A stretch of DNA of 57,016 nt from CADEFX01 sp050260355 (GTDB taxonomy: Bacteria; Pseudomonadota; Alphaproteobacteria; Rhizobiales; Hyphomicrobiaceae): positions 1 to 57,016 of the forward strand of contig JBLNBZ010000100.1 in the NCBI GenBank assembly GCA_050260355.1. Reading direction: 5' to 3'. A program made the position numbers and the translations under genes. Shown here piece after piece: positions 43,573 to 51,265 of the stretch; the stretch's first letter is position 1, and the number at the start of each line of letters is the position of its first letter. A model generated the notes under the pieces. It made no database searches. It was given only the letters and a program-made list of their open reading frames with translations, and was not told where the DNA came from.

Positions 43573-44010
43573 ATGCTGTCGGCGATCGAGCGGCGGTTCC
43601 TGAGCAATCGCAGGGTAGGCCGGCTTGCCACGGCCGACCGGCGGGGCGTGCCCCACGTCGTGCCGGTGTGCTTCGCAATTGCGAACGAGACGGTCTACAT
43701 CACCATCGACGAGAAGCCCAAGCAGAGGCCCGGCGGCTCTCTCAAGCGGCTGCGGAATATCGCGGAGAACCCCGCGGTGGCGCTCGTGGTCGATCATTAT
43801 GAGGAGGACTGGGCGCGGCTCGGCTGGGTCATGCTGCGCGGCCGCGCCGAGGTCCTGACCGGCGGCCGGGAGCACGATGAGGCGCAGGCGCTGCTGCGGG
43901 CCCGCTATCCCCAGCTCGCGGCCATGCACATCGCGCAGCATCCAGTCATCGCCATCCGCATCGAGCGCGCAACGAGCTGGGGCAACCTTGCCGTGGCCGC
44001 CACCTCCTGA
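43573..44010 (+). CDS. PPOX-class probable F420-dependent oxidoreductase, Rv0121 type
   Basis: A 145-residue split-barrel protein. RRVGRLATADRRGVPHVVPVCFA opens the pyridoxamine-phosphate-oxidase-like barrel; VYITIDEKPKQ, NIAENPAVALVVDHYEEDWARLGWVMLRG and HPVIAIRIERATSWG complete it. The D-H-Y-E-E-D-W-x-R-L-x-W segment matches the TIGR03668 (Rv0121) group, whose cofactor is thought to be F420. It could reduce or oxidise a product of the LLM enzymes. ATG 43573 with GCGAGGTG upstream is the start; a 20-codon in-frame extension is dissimilar. No F420 biosynthesis gene is in the window. Confidence 0.8.
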   Translation: MLSAIERRFLSNRRVGRLATADRRGVPHVVPVCFAIANETVYITIDEKPKQRPGGSLKRLRNIAENPAVALVVDHYEEDWARLGWVMLRGRAEVLTGGREHDEAQALLRARYPQLAAMHIAQHPVIAIRIERATSWGNLAVAATS

Positions 44011-44123
44011 TACCGCCACGGCTCGGATGGCGACACCACGCGCCGATACGTGCTAACACTACGCATGAAGCAGGGGCGGGCCGCCGTCATATGCCCGCGT
44101 GCAGCAATGCGTGGAGATCTCTC

Positions 44124-44963
44124 ATGCTTGTTGGTGCCTTCTACTTCCCGACCGACTACGGCATCGATATCAGCGAGCTTGCGGGTGCGCTGGAGGCCCG
44201 CGGCTTCGAGTCGCTGTTCGTGTGCGAGCACACCCACATCCCCGTCAGCCGGCGCAGCCCGTTTCCCGGCGGCGGCGAGCTGCCCAAGCGCTACAAGCAC
44301 ACGCACGATCCGTTTGTCGCGCTGTCGTTCGCCGCGGCCGCCACGCGCACCTTGAAGCTCGGCACGGGCATCGCCCTCATTCCGCAGCGCGACCCAATCG
44401 TCACGGCCAAGTCGGTGGCGAGCCTCGACCAACTCTCGGGCGGGCGCTTCATCTTCGCCATGGGCGGCGGCTGGAATGTCGAGGAGATGGAGAACCATGG
44501 CGCTCGCTACGATACGCGCTTCAAGCTGCTGCGCGAGCGCGTGCTGGCGATGAAGGAATTGTGGACCAAGGAGGAAGCCGAGTTCCACGGCGAGTTCGTC
44601 AAGATGGAGCGGTCCTGGCAGTACCCGAAGCCGAAGCAGAAGCCGCATCCGCCGCTGCTGCTCGGTGGGGAGACCGATCACACGCTGAAACGCGTCGTGG
44701 AGTTCTGCGACGGCTGGTTCCCGCGCCCCCGCGGCACATGGGAGCCCAAGAGCGCGGTCAAGCGGCTGAACGATGCGGCCAAGGCCGCCGGACGCGACCC
44801 CTCGACCCTGTCGATCACGGTCTTCAATGCCCCGGCCGACCGCGAGAAGCTCGCCGTCTACCGCGATGCCGGCATCCACCGTGTGCTGCTCGAGGTGCCC
44901 GACCTGTCGCGTGACGAGATCCTGCGCGTGCTCGACAAGAACGCGCCTCTCGTGAAGGACTGA
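44124..44963 (+). CDS. LLM-class oxidoreductase, F420-type family (copy 5)
   Basis: A 279-residue LLM protein of the TIGR03619-type group. LVGAFYFPTDYGIDISELA is the first strand; FESLFVCEHTHIPVSRRSPFPGGG is the loop with the conserved E-H-T-H-I-P and S-R-x-S-P-x-P; DPIVTAKSVASLDQLSGGR and FAMGGGWNVEEMENHGARY complete the cofactor site; PPLLLGGETDHTLKRVVEFCDGWFP follows. GGAG lies upstream of ATG 44124. It begins 113 bases after the PPOX stop and is followed by copy 6 after 11 bases, forming a plus-strand set. Cofactor is by family analogy. Confidence 0.86.
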   Translation: MLVGAFYFPTDYGIDISELAGALEARGFESLFVCEHTHIPVSRRSPFPGGGELPKRYKHTHDPFVALSFAAAATRTLKLGTGIALIPQRDPIVTAKSVASLDQLSGGRFIFAMGGGWNVEEMENHGARYDTRFKLLRERVLAMKELWTKEEAEFHGEFVKMERSWQYPKPKQKPHPPLLLGGETDHTLKRVVEFCDGWFPRPRGTWEPKSAVKRLNDAAKAAGRDPSTLSITVFNAPADREKLAVYRDAGIHRVLLEVPDLSRDEILRVLDKNAPLVKD

Positions 44964-44974
44964 AGGCGACGGCG

Positions 44975-45940
44975 ATGAGCATTGCCGTCGGGCTCGGCCT
45001 CATGGAGTTCCCGTTCGCCGACGCCGCCGGTTATTGGCGGTGGGTGGATCTGTGCGAGGCCGGCGGCGTCGACTCGATCTGGCAGACGGACCGGCTCGTC
45101 AGCCGCGACCCGATCCTGGAATGCATGACGACCCTCGCAGCGCTCGCCGGCCGCACCCGCCGGATCAAGTTCGGCATGAACGTGGTCTCGCTGGCGCTGC
45201 GCGACCCCGTGCTGGTGGCCAAGCAGTGCGCGACCATCGACGTCCTGTCGGAGGGCCGCCTGCTGCCGGCGTTCGGCGTCGGCAGCCCGCTCGCGCCCGA
45301 GTGGACCGCGTTGCACGTGGACACCAAGACGCGCGGCCGCCGCACGGACGAGGGCCTCGAGATCATTCACCGGCTGTGGACCGAGGACAACGTCGACTTC
45401 ACGGGCACGCACTACCGGCTTTCAGGCGCGTCCATTCTGCCCAAGCCCATCCAGCCGGATCTGCCGATGTGGATCGGCGGATCGTCAGAGGCCGCCATCC
45501 GGCGCACGGCACGTTTCGGCACCGGCTGGCAGGCGGGACCCGAGACGCCGGCAGAAGCAGGCCGCGTGGTGTCCGCTATCCGCCAGGCCGTGCGCGAGGC
45601 CGGGCGCACGATCGATGACGACCACTACGGCGCGGGCTTTCCGTTCTTCTTCGGTCCACCGGCGCATGCGGCGTTGCAGCGCCCGATGGAGGCATACAGG
45701 AAACGCACCGGCCGCGATCCCCTCACCTACTTCGCAGTCGGCGATCGAGACGCGATCGTCGGGCGCATCGCCGAGTACATCGCGGCCGGCGTCTCGAAGT
45801 TCGTGCTGCGCCCGCTCGGCTCCTCCGGCGAGGAGGTGCTGGCCCAGACCCGCCAGCTGATCGAGCAGGTTCTGCCCGTGGTGGCGGCGCGCTGGCCAAA
45901 GCCAGCCAAGCCGGCGCACAAAGTCATCGCCTCGGCTTGA
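44975..45940 (+). CDS. LLM-class flavin-dependent oxidoreductase (copy 6)
   Basis: A 321-residue LLM protein. VGLGLMEFPFADAAGYWRWV starts the barrel; VDSIWQTDRLVSRDPILECM, RDPVLVAKQCATIDVLSEGRL, PAFGVGSPLAPEW and MWIGGSSEAAIRRTARFGTGW follow. It is diverged from copy 5 (no E-H-T-H-I-P; a Q-T-D-R-L loop instead), so the pair is not a recent duplication. It starts 11 bases after copy 5 and probably shares its transcript. It is convergent with the CMD-like gene 24 bases downstream. Substrate unknown. Confidence 0.85.
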   Translation: MSIAVGLGLMEFPFADAAGYWRWVDLCEAGGVDSIWQTDRLVSRDPILECMTTLAALAGRTRRIKFGMNVVSLALRDPVLVAKQCATIDVLSEGRLLPAFGVGSPLAPEWTALHVDTKTRGRRTDEGLEIIHRLWTEDNVDFTGTHYRLSGASILPKPIQPDLPMWIGGSSEAAIRRTARFGTGWQAGPETPAEAGRVVSAIRQAVREAGRTIDDDHYGAGFPFFFGPPAHAALQRPMEAYRKRTGRDPLTYFAVGDRDAIVGRIAEYIAAGVSKFVLRPLGSSGEEVLAQTRQLIEQVLPVVAARWPKPAKPAHKVIASA

Positions 45941-45964
45941 AGTCGGCGACGGCCGAGCGACAGC

Positions 45965-46546
45965 TCACGTCGCGCCGGCCTTGCGTGCCGTCACGCGCTT
46001 CTCGATGCCGCGGATCAGCGCACTGCCGAGCGGCGGGTCCTGCTCCACGCCCAGCGTCTCGGTCAGACGCGCCAGCATGGTGTAGAAGCCGATCATCAGG
46101 ATCAGCTCCACGACCTCACGATCCGACAGATGCTCGCGCGCCTTGGCCAGCGCCGCCTCCGAGGCCGCATTTTTGGTCACCGCCTCGCGCGTGAACCGCA
46201 GTGCCGCCTGCTCCTGCGCATCGAAGCAGGCCGCGCCATCGTTGCCCCGCTCCAGCGCATCGATCTGCGCCTGCGAGCAGCCGAGATCGCGCGCGATTGG
46301 CACGTGCTGCACCCACTCGTACTCTCCGCCGGCGAGCTTCACGGCGTGAAGCAGGCAGAGCTCGCGCAGCTTCGGCGCAAGCTCGAGCTTGCCGAGCAGC
46401 GTGCCGCCAAGCTTCATCACCGGCTTCAGGCATGTCTCCGCATGCGCCATCATGTTGAAGATGTTGGCCGGGGCGGGCAGCCGCCCCAGCATGTCGGTCA
46501 CCTCGGGGTTGGCCTTGGTGAGGTCGGGATAGGGAATGCGGGCCAT
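45965..46546 (-). CDS. Carboxymuconolactone decarboxylase-like (AhpD-fold) protein
   Basis: A 193-residue all-alpha protein. RIPYPDLTKANPEVTDMLGRLP is the usual start, and CLLHAVKLAGGEYEWVQHVPIARDLGCSQAQI forms the core; EYEW-x-QHV is the family signature of the decarboxylase-like branch. The AhpD Cys-x-x-Cys redox pair is absent, so peroxidase activity is unlikely; the lone cysteines do not form the motif. It could decarboxylate or isomerise a small ring acid, or act as a helper of LLM monooxygenases. It is the third gene of a minus-strand set after the alpha/beta hydrolase and LLM copy 7, 42 bases from the latter. Confidence 0.83.
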   Translation of the reverse strand: MARIPYPDLTKANPEVTDMLGRLPAPANIFNMMAHAETCLKPVMKLGGTLLGKLELAPKLRELCLLHAVKLAGGEYEWVQHVPIARDLGCSQAQIDALERGNDGAACFDAQEQAALRFTREAVTKNAASEAALAKAREHLSDREVVELILMIGFYTMLARLTETLGVEQDPPLGSALIRGIEKRVTARKAGAT

Positions 46547-46588
46547 GGTGGCTCCTCGGTCGCGCTGTTCCGCCGGGCCAAGACGCGG

Positions 46589-47833
46589 CTAGGCCGACAC
46601 CTTTTGCTTTGCCGGCGCAAGATCGGTCGAATAGGCGATGCTGACCGGCGCATTGGCCTCGAACGGGCTCTTCAGGCCGAGCTTGGCCCCATGCTCGCGG
46701 ATCGCGGGGAACACCTCCTGCCCGAGCAGCCGAATGCAGGTTTTGGAGTCCTCGTGGCTGACAGTACCGTCGTTGGCCCAGATGGCCATGATCGACGGTC
46801 TCGTCTCGTCGAGAATGCGCTTGAGCTTCGGAATCACCGTCTTGGGTGTGCCGGCGATGATCTGCATGTCGTTGATCTGCTGCTCGAAGCTCGGCCGCCC
46901 GCGCGGGCTGACGGCGCGGCCGCTGGCAAACTCGACGAACGCGCGCCGCTGGCTCGGCGAGAAGTAGCCCGACGGGCTCGACCACACCGGATGCGCAAGG
47001 CCCGTGAACTCGCCCTGCATCCACATGAACTGCCTGGCGTTCTCGAGCGCCTTCTCCTCGGTCTCGGCGACATGCACGCGCTGCAGGTAGCCGCGGTTCT
47101 CCGGCCCTGACTTGTAGCCGGCTTCCTGCGCCGCCGCGTCGTAGGTCTCCCAGATCTTCTTGGTCGCCTCGATCGAGGTGTTGAGCGCAATGTAGGGATA
47201 GCGCTTCTTGGCGGCCCAGATGATGGTCTCGCGGCTCACGACGCCAGGGATCCACACGCGCGGATAGGGCTTCTGCAGCGGCACGGCCCACGGATTGACG
47301 ACGCGGTGCTGATAGTGCGTGCCTTCCCAGCGGAAGGGACCCGGCACCGTCCACGCCTTGACGATGAGGTCGTGCGCCTCCTCGAAGCGCTCACGGTTGA
47401 AGGCCGGATTGACGCCGGTGGCGAGTTGCTCCTGGCCGCCGCCGCGCACGAAGCCCGACACCAGCCGGCCCTTCGACAGCATGTCGATCATGGCCAGCTC
47501 CTCGGCCAGCCGGATCGGGTTCTCGGCCAGCGGCAGCGGATTGCCGAGCATGACGATCTTGACGCGCTTGGTCACGGCTGCGAGCACGGCCGCGAAGATG
47601 TTGGCCTTTGCCTGCATGCAGAACGGCGCGTTGTGGTGCTCGTTCAGCATGATGCCGTCGACGCCCATCTCCTCCGCATAGACGTACTGCTCGAGGTATT
47701 GGTTGTAGAGACGGCTGCCGGCGACCGGATCGAAATGCGCGTTCGAGAACATCAGTGCCGTTGCGCCGAAATCGAGGCCCTTCTTGGAGTCGTAGGCCGA
47801 CATCGGCTGTTCGGTGAAATACATCAGGTGCAT
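46589..47833 (-). CDS. LLM-class flavin-dependent monooxygenase, long form (copy 7)
   Basis: A 414-residue luciferase-like monooxygenase, longer than the other six. HLMYFTEQPMSAYDSKKGLDFG leads; VDGIMLNEHHNAPFCMQAKANIFAAVLAA, NPIRLAEELAMIDMLSKGRLVSGFVRGGG, KPYPRVWIPGVVSRETIIWAAKKRYP and VHVAETEEKALENARQFMWM follow. The E-H-H-N and the D-M-L-S-K-G-R motifs match bacterial-luciferase-like, FMNH2-using enzymes. CAGGGAAACGCC precedes ATG 47833. It follows the alpha/beta hydrolase by 20 bases, consistent with a linked monooxygenase-hydrolase step. The open frame extends upstream to 48124 only as a shadow of the hydrolase. Confidence 0.85.
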   Translation of the reverse strand: MHLMYFTEQPMSAYDSKKGLDFGATALMFSNAHFDPVAGSRLYNQYLEQYVYAEEMGVDGIMLNEHHNAPFCMQAKANIFAAVLAAVTKRVKIVMLGNPLPLAENPIRLAEELAMIDMLSKGRLVSGFVRGGGQEQLATGVNPAFNRERFEEAHDLIVKAWTVPGPFRWEGTHYQHRVVNPWAVPLQKPYPRVWIPGVVSRETIIWAAKKRYPYIALNTSIEATKKIWETYDAAAQEAGYKSGPENRGYLQRVHVAETEEKALENARQFMWMQGEFTGLAHPVWSSPSGYFSPSQRRAFVEFASGRAVSPRGRPSFEQQINDMQIIAGTPKTVIPKLKRILDETRPSIMAIWANDGTVSHEDSKTCIRLLGQEVFPAIREHGAKLGLKSPFEANAPVSIAYSTDLAPAKQKVSA

Positions 47834-47853
47834 GGCGTTTCCCTGGATCTGAT

Positions 47854-48639
47854 CTAGCCGGCGAGGAAGGCGGTCACGAGCCTGGCGAGCTCGTCCGGCC
47901 GCTCCATGTCGACGCAGTGGCCGCAATTCTTCACGATTTCCAGCCGCGCCTGCGGAAGTCGCGCCTTGTAGACCTCGGCCGCGCTTTTCGGCACGACCTT
48001 GTCGTTGTCGCCCCAGACAACGAGCGCCGGCACATTGGCAACAGAGAGCAGATGCGGCAGGGTCTGGCTGTACTTGTAGGGCTTCCAGGCGATGCGGAAA
48101 TTCATCTCGCGGCAGATATCCCACTGCTCGAGCTGGTCGGTGCTGGGCTCGGCGCCATACACCGCATCGAACGCTTTCTGGTCGTGAAAGCCCGCACGCG
48201 CGTAATCGATGTAGCTGACGATCGCCTCATCGAGGATGTCGCCTTCGGGCGGCTTGACGCCCATGGCGCCCACGAGCACCAGCTTCGAGGCCGCGCGAGG
48301 CGCGAACGTCGCCATCTCCGCCGCCATCCATCCGCCGAACCCAAGGCCCACGAGCGCGATCCGCTCGATGCCGAGCTGGTGGAGCAGGCCCTGATACATG
48401 ACGGCCACGTCGCGCACGGATCGCAGCCACTCCGGCCGCTCCGACTTGCCGTAGCCCGGATGATGCGGCACCAGAACCTCGAAGCGCTGCGCCAGCGCAT
48501 CGTAGAACGGCAATCTTTCGAGCGTGCCCGTATCATGATGCAGGATCAGCACGCGCTCGCCTTTGCCTGCCCGCATGAGATGCAGCTTCACCCCCGCAAT
48601 CTCTACCGGCGTTTCCTTCCAATCTATCGAGCTTTGCAT
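47854..48639 (-). CDS. Alpha/beta hydrolase-fold protein lacking the nucleophile serine
   Basis: A 261-residue alpha/beta hydrolase. The usual elbow G-x-S-x-G reads GLGFG: in ERIALVGLGFGGWMAAEM the nucleophile position (residue 100) is glycine. The acid (WGDNDKVVP) and the C-terminal His (NCGHCVDMERP) remain, as does the HHPGYGKSERP loop. So a serine-hydrolase mechanism is unlikely; it may bind or isomerise a substrate, or be a cofactor-free oxygenase/lyase-type relative. AGAGG precedes ATG 48639. It is the first gene of the minus-strand set with LLM copy 7 and the CMD-like gene. The substitution seems real: the codons around it are clean and in frame. Confidence 0.82.
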   Translation of the reverse strand: MQSSIDWKETPVEIAGVKLHLMRAGKGERVLILHHDTGTLERLPFYDALAQRFEVLVPHHPGYGKSERPEWLRSVRDVAVMYQGLLHQLGIERIALVGLGFGGWMAAEMATFAPRAASKLVLVGAMGVKPPEGDILDEAIVSYIDYARAGFHDQKAFDAVYGAEPSTDQLEQWDICREMNFRIAWKPYKYSQTLPHLLSVANVPALVVWGDNDKVVPKSAAEVYKARLPQARLEIVKNCGHCVDMERPDELARLVTAFLAG

Positions 48640-49043
48640 TGCAGCCTCTCTGGACCACTGACAGCAAAGCGTCGCATCGGCAGCGGAGGCGGTCAACGAT
48701 TGAAAGCCTGATCATGCGCCGGATGCGCTGGCCCCGCGCGCCGCACGCGTGGCTCGAGACGAAAAAGGGCCAGCCCGGCGACCGCACCTGCGGGGTTGGC
48801 GCTATCGCCGAGCTGGCCTCGAGTTTCGGTCCCGACCAAGCTGGAGGGCGCGACCGATCGGGGCGCAACTTGGCATGAGGAGTTGTCGAGTTGATGACAA
48901 CTTGCAGCATCCCGCGGTAAGCACGCTGGCCGCTTGGCCATTTCGTGTCCGCCTGCGCCACAGCGTGCGCGCGCTGACCATCTCGCGATGACGCAAAGAT
49001 ATTGTAGCTTCAGGCTCACTTGCCTTCGCAGGACCCACCACCG
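48640..49043. other. Intergenic, divergent promoter region (0.4 kb)
   Basis: This separates the hydrolase (minus) and the aminotransferase (plus). I see no gene. It contains the inverted repeat at 48881-48902, listed separately, which could control one or both neighbours. Confidence 0.5.
48881..48902. promoter_or_regulatory. Inverted repeat, arms AGTTGTC / GACAACT, candidate operator
   Basis: Perfect seven-base arms (48881-48887 and 48896-48902) are separated by eight bases. It lies centrally between two divergent genes, 242 bases from the hydrolase start and 142 bases from the aminotransferase start. The symmetry and spacing fit a GntR- or TetR-type operator. No regulator gene is next to it. 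Confidence 0.4.
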
Positions 49044-50231
49044 ATGGACATCGACAGAATTCGCGCCGATACCCCTGCCTCCTCGCGCCGTGCCTATCTG
49101 CACAATGCCGGCTCGGCCCTGATGCCGGTGCAGGTCGTCCATGCCATGAAGCGGCACATCGATCTGGAGGCAGAAATCGGCGGCTATGCCGCCGCGGCGC
49201 GCGAGGCCGCGCGACTGGATGGCGTATATCGCTCGGTGGCCAGGCTGCTCAATGCGTCGCCGGACGAGATCGCGCTCGTGGAGAACGCGACCGTGGCATG
49301 GCAGATGGCGTTCTACGCTTACGCCCTGTCGTTGCAGCCCGGTGACCGGATCCTGACGGCGCAGGCCGAGTACGCCGCCAACTATGTCGCCTATCTCCAG
49401 GTCGCGCGCCGGACCGGAGCAACGATCGGCGTCGTCCCGAACGATGCGAGCGGCCAGCTCGACGTGGCCGCCCTCGAGCGCATGATCGACGCGCGCACGA
49501 AGCTGATCGCCGTCACCTGGGTCCCCACCAATGGCGGCCTGGTCAATCCTGCCGCTGCAGTCGGCCGCATCGCCCGCGCGCACGACATTGCCTACCTGCT
49601 CGATGCCTGCCAGGCGGTCGGCCAGATGCCGGTCGACGTCGAGGCGCTCGGCTGCGACATGCTCTCCGCGACGGGGCGCAAGTTTCTCCGCGGCCCTCGC
49701 GGCACCGGCTTTCTTTACGTCCGCCGCAGCATGCTGCAGCGGCTCGAGCCGCCGATGATCGACCATTTCGCGGCGCCCTGGGTATCGCGCGACGCCTACC
49801 AGTTGCGCGACGACGCCAGGCGCTTCGAGACGTGGGAGAACAACTATGCGGCCCGTCTCGGCCTTGGCGTCGCCATCGATTACGCGCTCGATCTCGGGCT
49901 TGAGGCGATCCAGGCGCGCTGCCGAGCCCTCGCCGATCGCCTGCGCACGGGCCTTGCTACGGTCGCCGGTGTCGAGCTGCGCGACCTCGGACCTGCGCCC
50001 TGCGCCATCGTCAGCTTCACGATAGAAGGTGTCGAGGCACGCGACGTCGTCGCAAGCGCAGAGCGTGCGGGGATCACAATCGGTGCGTCGAATCCGTCGA
50101 GCACGAGACTCGATGCCGAGGCCCGTTCGCTCCCCGTGCTCGTGCGCGCCTCGCCCCACTACTACAACACCGAAGCCGAGATCGATCGGCTGATCGAGCA
50201 CTGCCGGAGCTTGAGCGCGGGCCGCCGCTGA
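49044..50231 (+). CDS. Class V aminotransferase (cysteine-desulfurase-like fold)
   Basis: A 395-residue fold type I PLP enzyme. RRAYLHNAGSALMP is the N-terminal substrate-loop segment, VENATVAWQMAFYAYAL the PLP-phosphate region, VTWVPTNGGLVNPAA and YLLDACQAVGQMPVDVEALGCD the Asp-containing strand, and SATGRKFLRGPRGTGFLYVRR the lysine loop (K213). This branch includes cysteine desulfurases, isopenicillin-N epimerases and C-S lyases such as EgtE; there is no clear desulfurase cysteine loop, so a lyase or epimerase role is more likely. ATG 49044 is preferred; the ORF begins at TTG 49020. It is divergent from the hydrolase operon, which hints at a common pathway, but this is not proven. Confidence 0.84.
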   Translation: MDIDRIRADTPASSRRAYLHNAGSALMPVQVVHAMKRHIDLEAEIGGYAAAAREAARLDGVYRSVARLLNASPDEIALVENATVAWQMAFYAYALSLQPGDRILTAQAEYAANYVAYLQVARRTGATIGVVPNDASGQLDVAALERMIDARTKLIAVTWVPTNGGLVNPAAAVGRIARAHDIAYLLDACQAVGQMPVDVEALGCDMLSATGRKFLRGPRGTGFLYVRRSMLQRLEPPMIDHFAAPWVSRDAYQLRDDARRFETWENNYAARLGLGVAIDYALDLGLEAIQARCRALADRLRTGLATVAGVELRDLGPAPCAIVSFTIEGVEARDVVASAERAGITIGASNPSSTRLDAEARSLPVLVRASPHYYNTEAEIDRLIEHCRSLSAGRR

Positions 50232-50270
50232 CCGCCCCCCCCCGGCGCCCTCGCGCGTCCGAACGAGCGG

Positions 50271-50300
50271 AAAAAGCCTGCCCCCGCGAAGGCGGGGGGC
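50271..50300 (-). terminator. GC-rich hairpin with minus-strand T-tract
   Basis: CCCCCGC (50281-50287) pairs with GCGGGGG (50292-50298) around a GAAG loop. On the minus strand it is followed by C-A-G-G-C and then five T (A-tract 50271-50275), like an intrinsic terminator. No minus-strand gene ends here, so it may simply be part of a repeat element. Confidence 0.3.
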
Positions 50301-50479
50301 CGGGCTCCGGATGCGCCTCCACTTGTGCTGCGCGACCGCGCGCACGCTTGCTCGATCGCGCGCGAAAGACCCCGACTCATTCGCGCCAGAGGCGCGATGG
50401 CCGGGGACGCAGAACGTGAAGCGTGAAACTTGAAGCGTGTAGGACTTCAGTGGCGAAAGACAACTTCGCCCCCACCTGC

Positions 50480-50519
50480 GGTCCCGGAAGCCGCGCTGCA
50501 AGCGCGGCTATCCGGGACC
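50480..50519. repeat. Long hairpin palindrome (18-bp arms, one bulge), REP-like
   Basis: The arms GGTCCCGGA-AGCCGCGCT and AGCGCGGCT-A-TCCGGGACC pair perfectly except for one bulged A, around a three-base GCA loop. Size and GC content fit a REP-type or RPE-like intergenic palindrome. No T-tract follows, so a terminator is less likely. Confidence 0.6.
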
Positions 50520-50601
50520 TTTCCCGCTCGACCCGACCTCTGCCTCACCACCCGCAGCCACCAGCGCGAGGATCCGGCTCCGCACGCCCACTCCACACTT
50601 A

Positions 50602-50737
50602 CGTCATCCTGGCCAGGTGAGCGCACCGCGCGAACGCGAGCCGGGATCCAGCCCAGGTCGCTGCGTCTGCGACGAGTCTTACGCTGGATCCCGCATCGGC
50701 GCTCGGCCCCTACGGGCCTCGCTGGTGCGGGATGACG
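50602..50737. repeat. Nested inverted repeat of intergenic repeat type
   Basis: CGTCATCC (50602-50609) is inverted as GGATGACG (ending 50737), and inside it GGGATCCAGC (50643-50652) is inverted as GCTGGATCCC (50683-50692). Another CATCCT-type end near 50940 (AGGATGACG) suggests partial extra copies. This resembles short non-coding repeat elements scattered in alphaproteobacterial genomes; a genome search would show the copy number. Confidence 0.5.
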
Positions 50738-51020
50738 AGGCGGGAGAGGCATTCAAATCAAGCACGCCCCCTCCACCTGGCGTCCTCCCGGCCCTGCATG
50801 CGCAGCCGCGCATGCAGAAATGGGCCGGGACCCAGATGCGCATCCACTTGCTCAGTGCACGTTTGAGCACGGGAGCCGCGCCGCCTGTCCTTCAACCGCG
50901 AGACAGGATTTGCGGCACTGCGCCTGGGCCCCTGCCTGCGCAAGGATGACGCCAACGGGGAGTTTGTGCGCAATTCCACCGGCGTCCCATGCGGGCGCGG
51001 GAGCGAGGGCGTCGCACGCC

Positions 51021-51050
51021 CGCACATATATGGAATTTTTATAAAGTCGC
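51021..51050 (+). promoter_or_regulatory. AT-rich tract, candidate kdp promoter / KdpE site
   Basis: CATATATGGAATTTTTATAAAG is the only AT-rich tract upstream of the kdp genes, about 120 bases before the first start codon. TTTATAAA is an 8-base palindrome, and a TATAAA -10-like box is present. KdpE sites are AT-rich in E. coli, but this match is only suggestive. Confidence 0.3.
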
Positions 51051-51168
51051 CTCCCCGCCAACCTCGAAAACCTATGCCGGCGATGATACCTCGCACGCTG
51101 TCCGCGAGCCGGCGACTGATGGCCGGTCAGCGAAGCAGAGACTGCAACGTATCACCGCGAGGGCACAG

Positions 51169-51252
51169 ATGCTCGACGCACTCATGATCGGCTTCGCGCT
51201 GGTCTTCTTCATCTCGGCTGCCGCCTACACATTCCTCTGCGACCGCCTCTGA
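51169..51252 (+). CDS. Small membrane peptide preceding kdpF (unannotated type)
   Basis: A 27-residue open frame with a GAGGG ribosome site eight bases before its ATG. It encodes one hydrophobic helix (about residues 5-22) flanked by an acidic start (MLD) and a polar end (CDRL). Its stop is 13 bases before the kdpF start and all kdp genes follow in the same direction. It is too short for gene finders and usually missed. Size and place suggest an accessory peptide of the Kdp complex; similar short frames before kdpF exist, as far as I recall, in other proteobacteria. Confidence 0.6.
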   Translation: MLDALMIGFALVFFISAAAYTFLCDRL

Positions 51253-51265
51253 GAGGAGCACCCAC

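Larger units (their letters stand above)
50232..51168. other. Gene-free region of palindromic repeats upstream of kdp
   Basis: About 0.9 kb has no convincing gene on either strand: open frames are short and change composition. It holds several inverted repeats (50271-50300, 50480-50519, 50602-50737) and CGTCATCC/GGATGACG motifs that recur, the pattern of intergenic repeat elements in alphaproteobacteria. The last 150 bases should carry the kdp promoter. Confidence 0.6.

Noticed and set aside
50281..50300. Strong plus-strand terminator for the aminotransferase gene
   Set aside because: The hairpin has no T-tract on the plus strand; only the minus strand shows one, so it was listed at low confidence on that strand.
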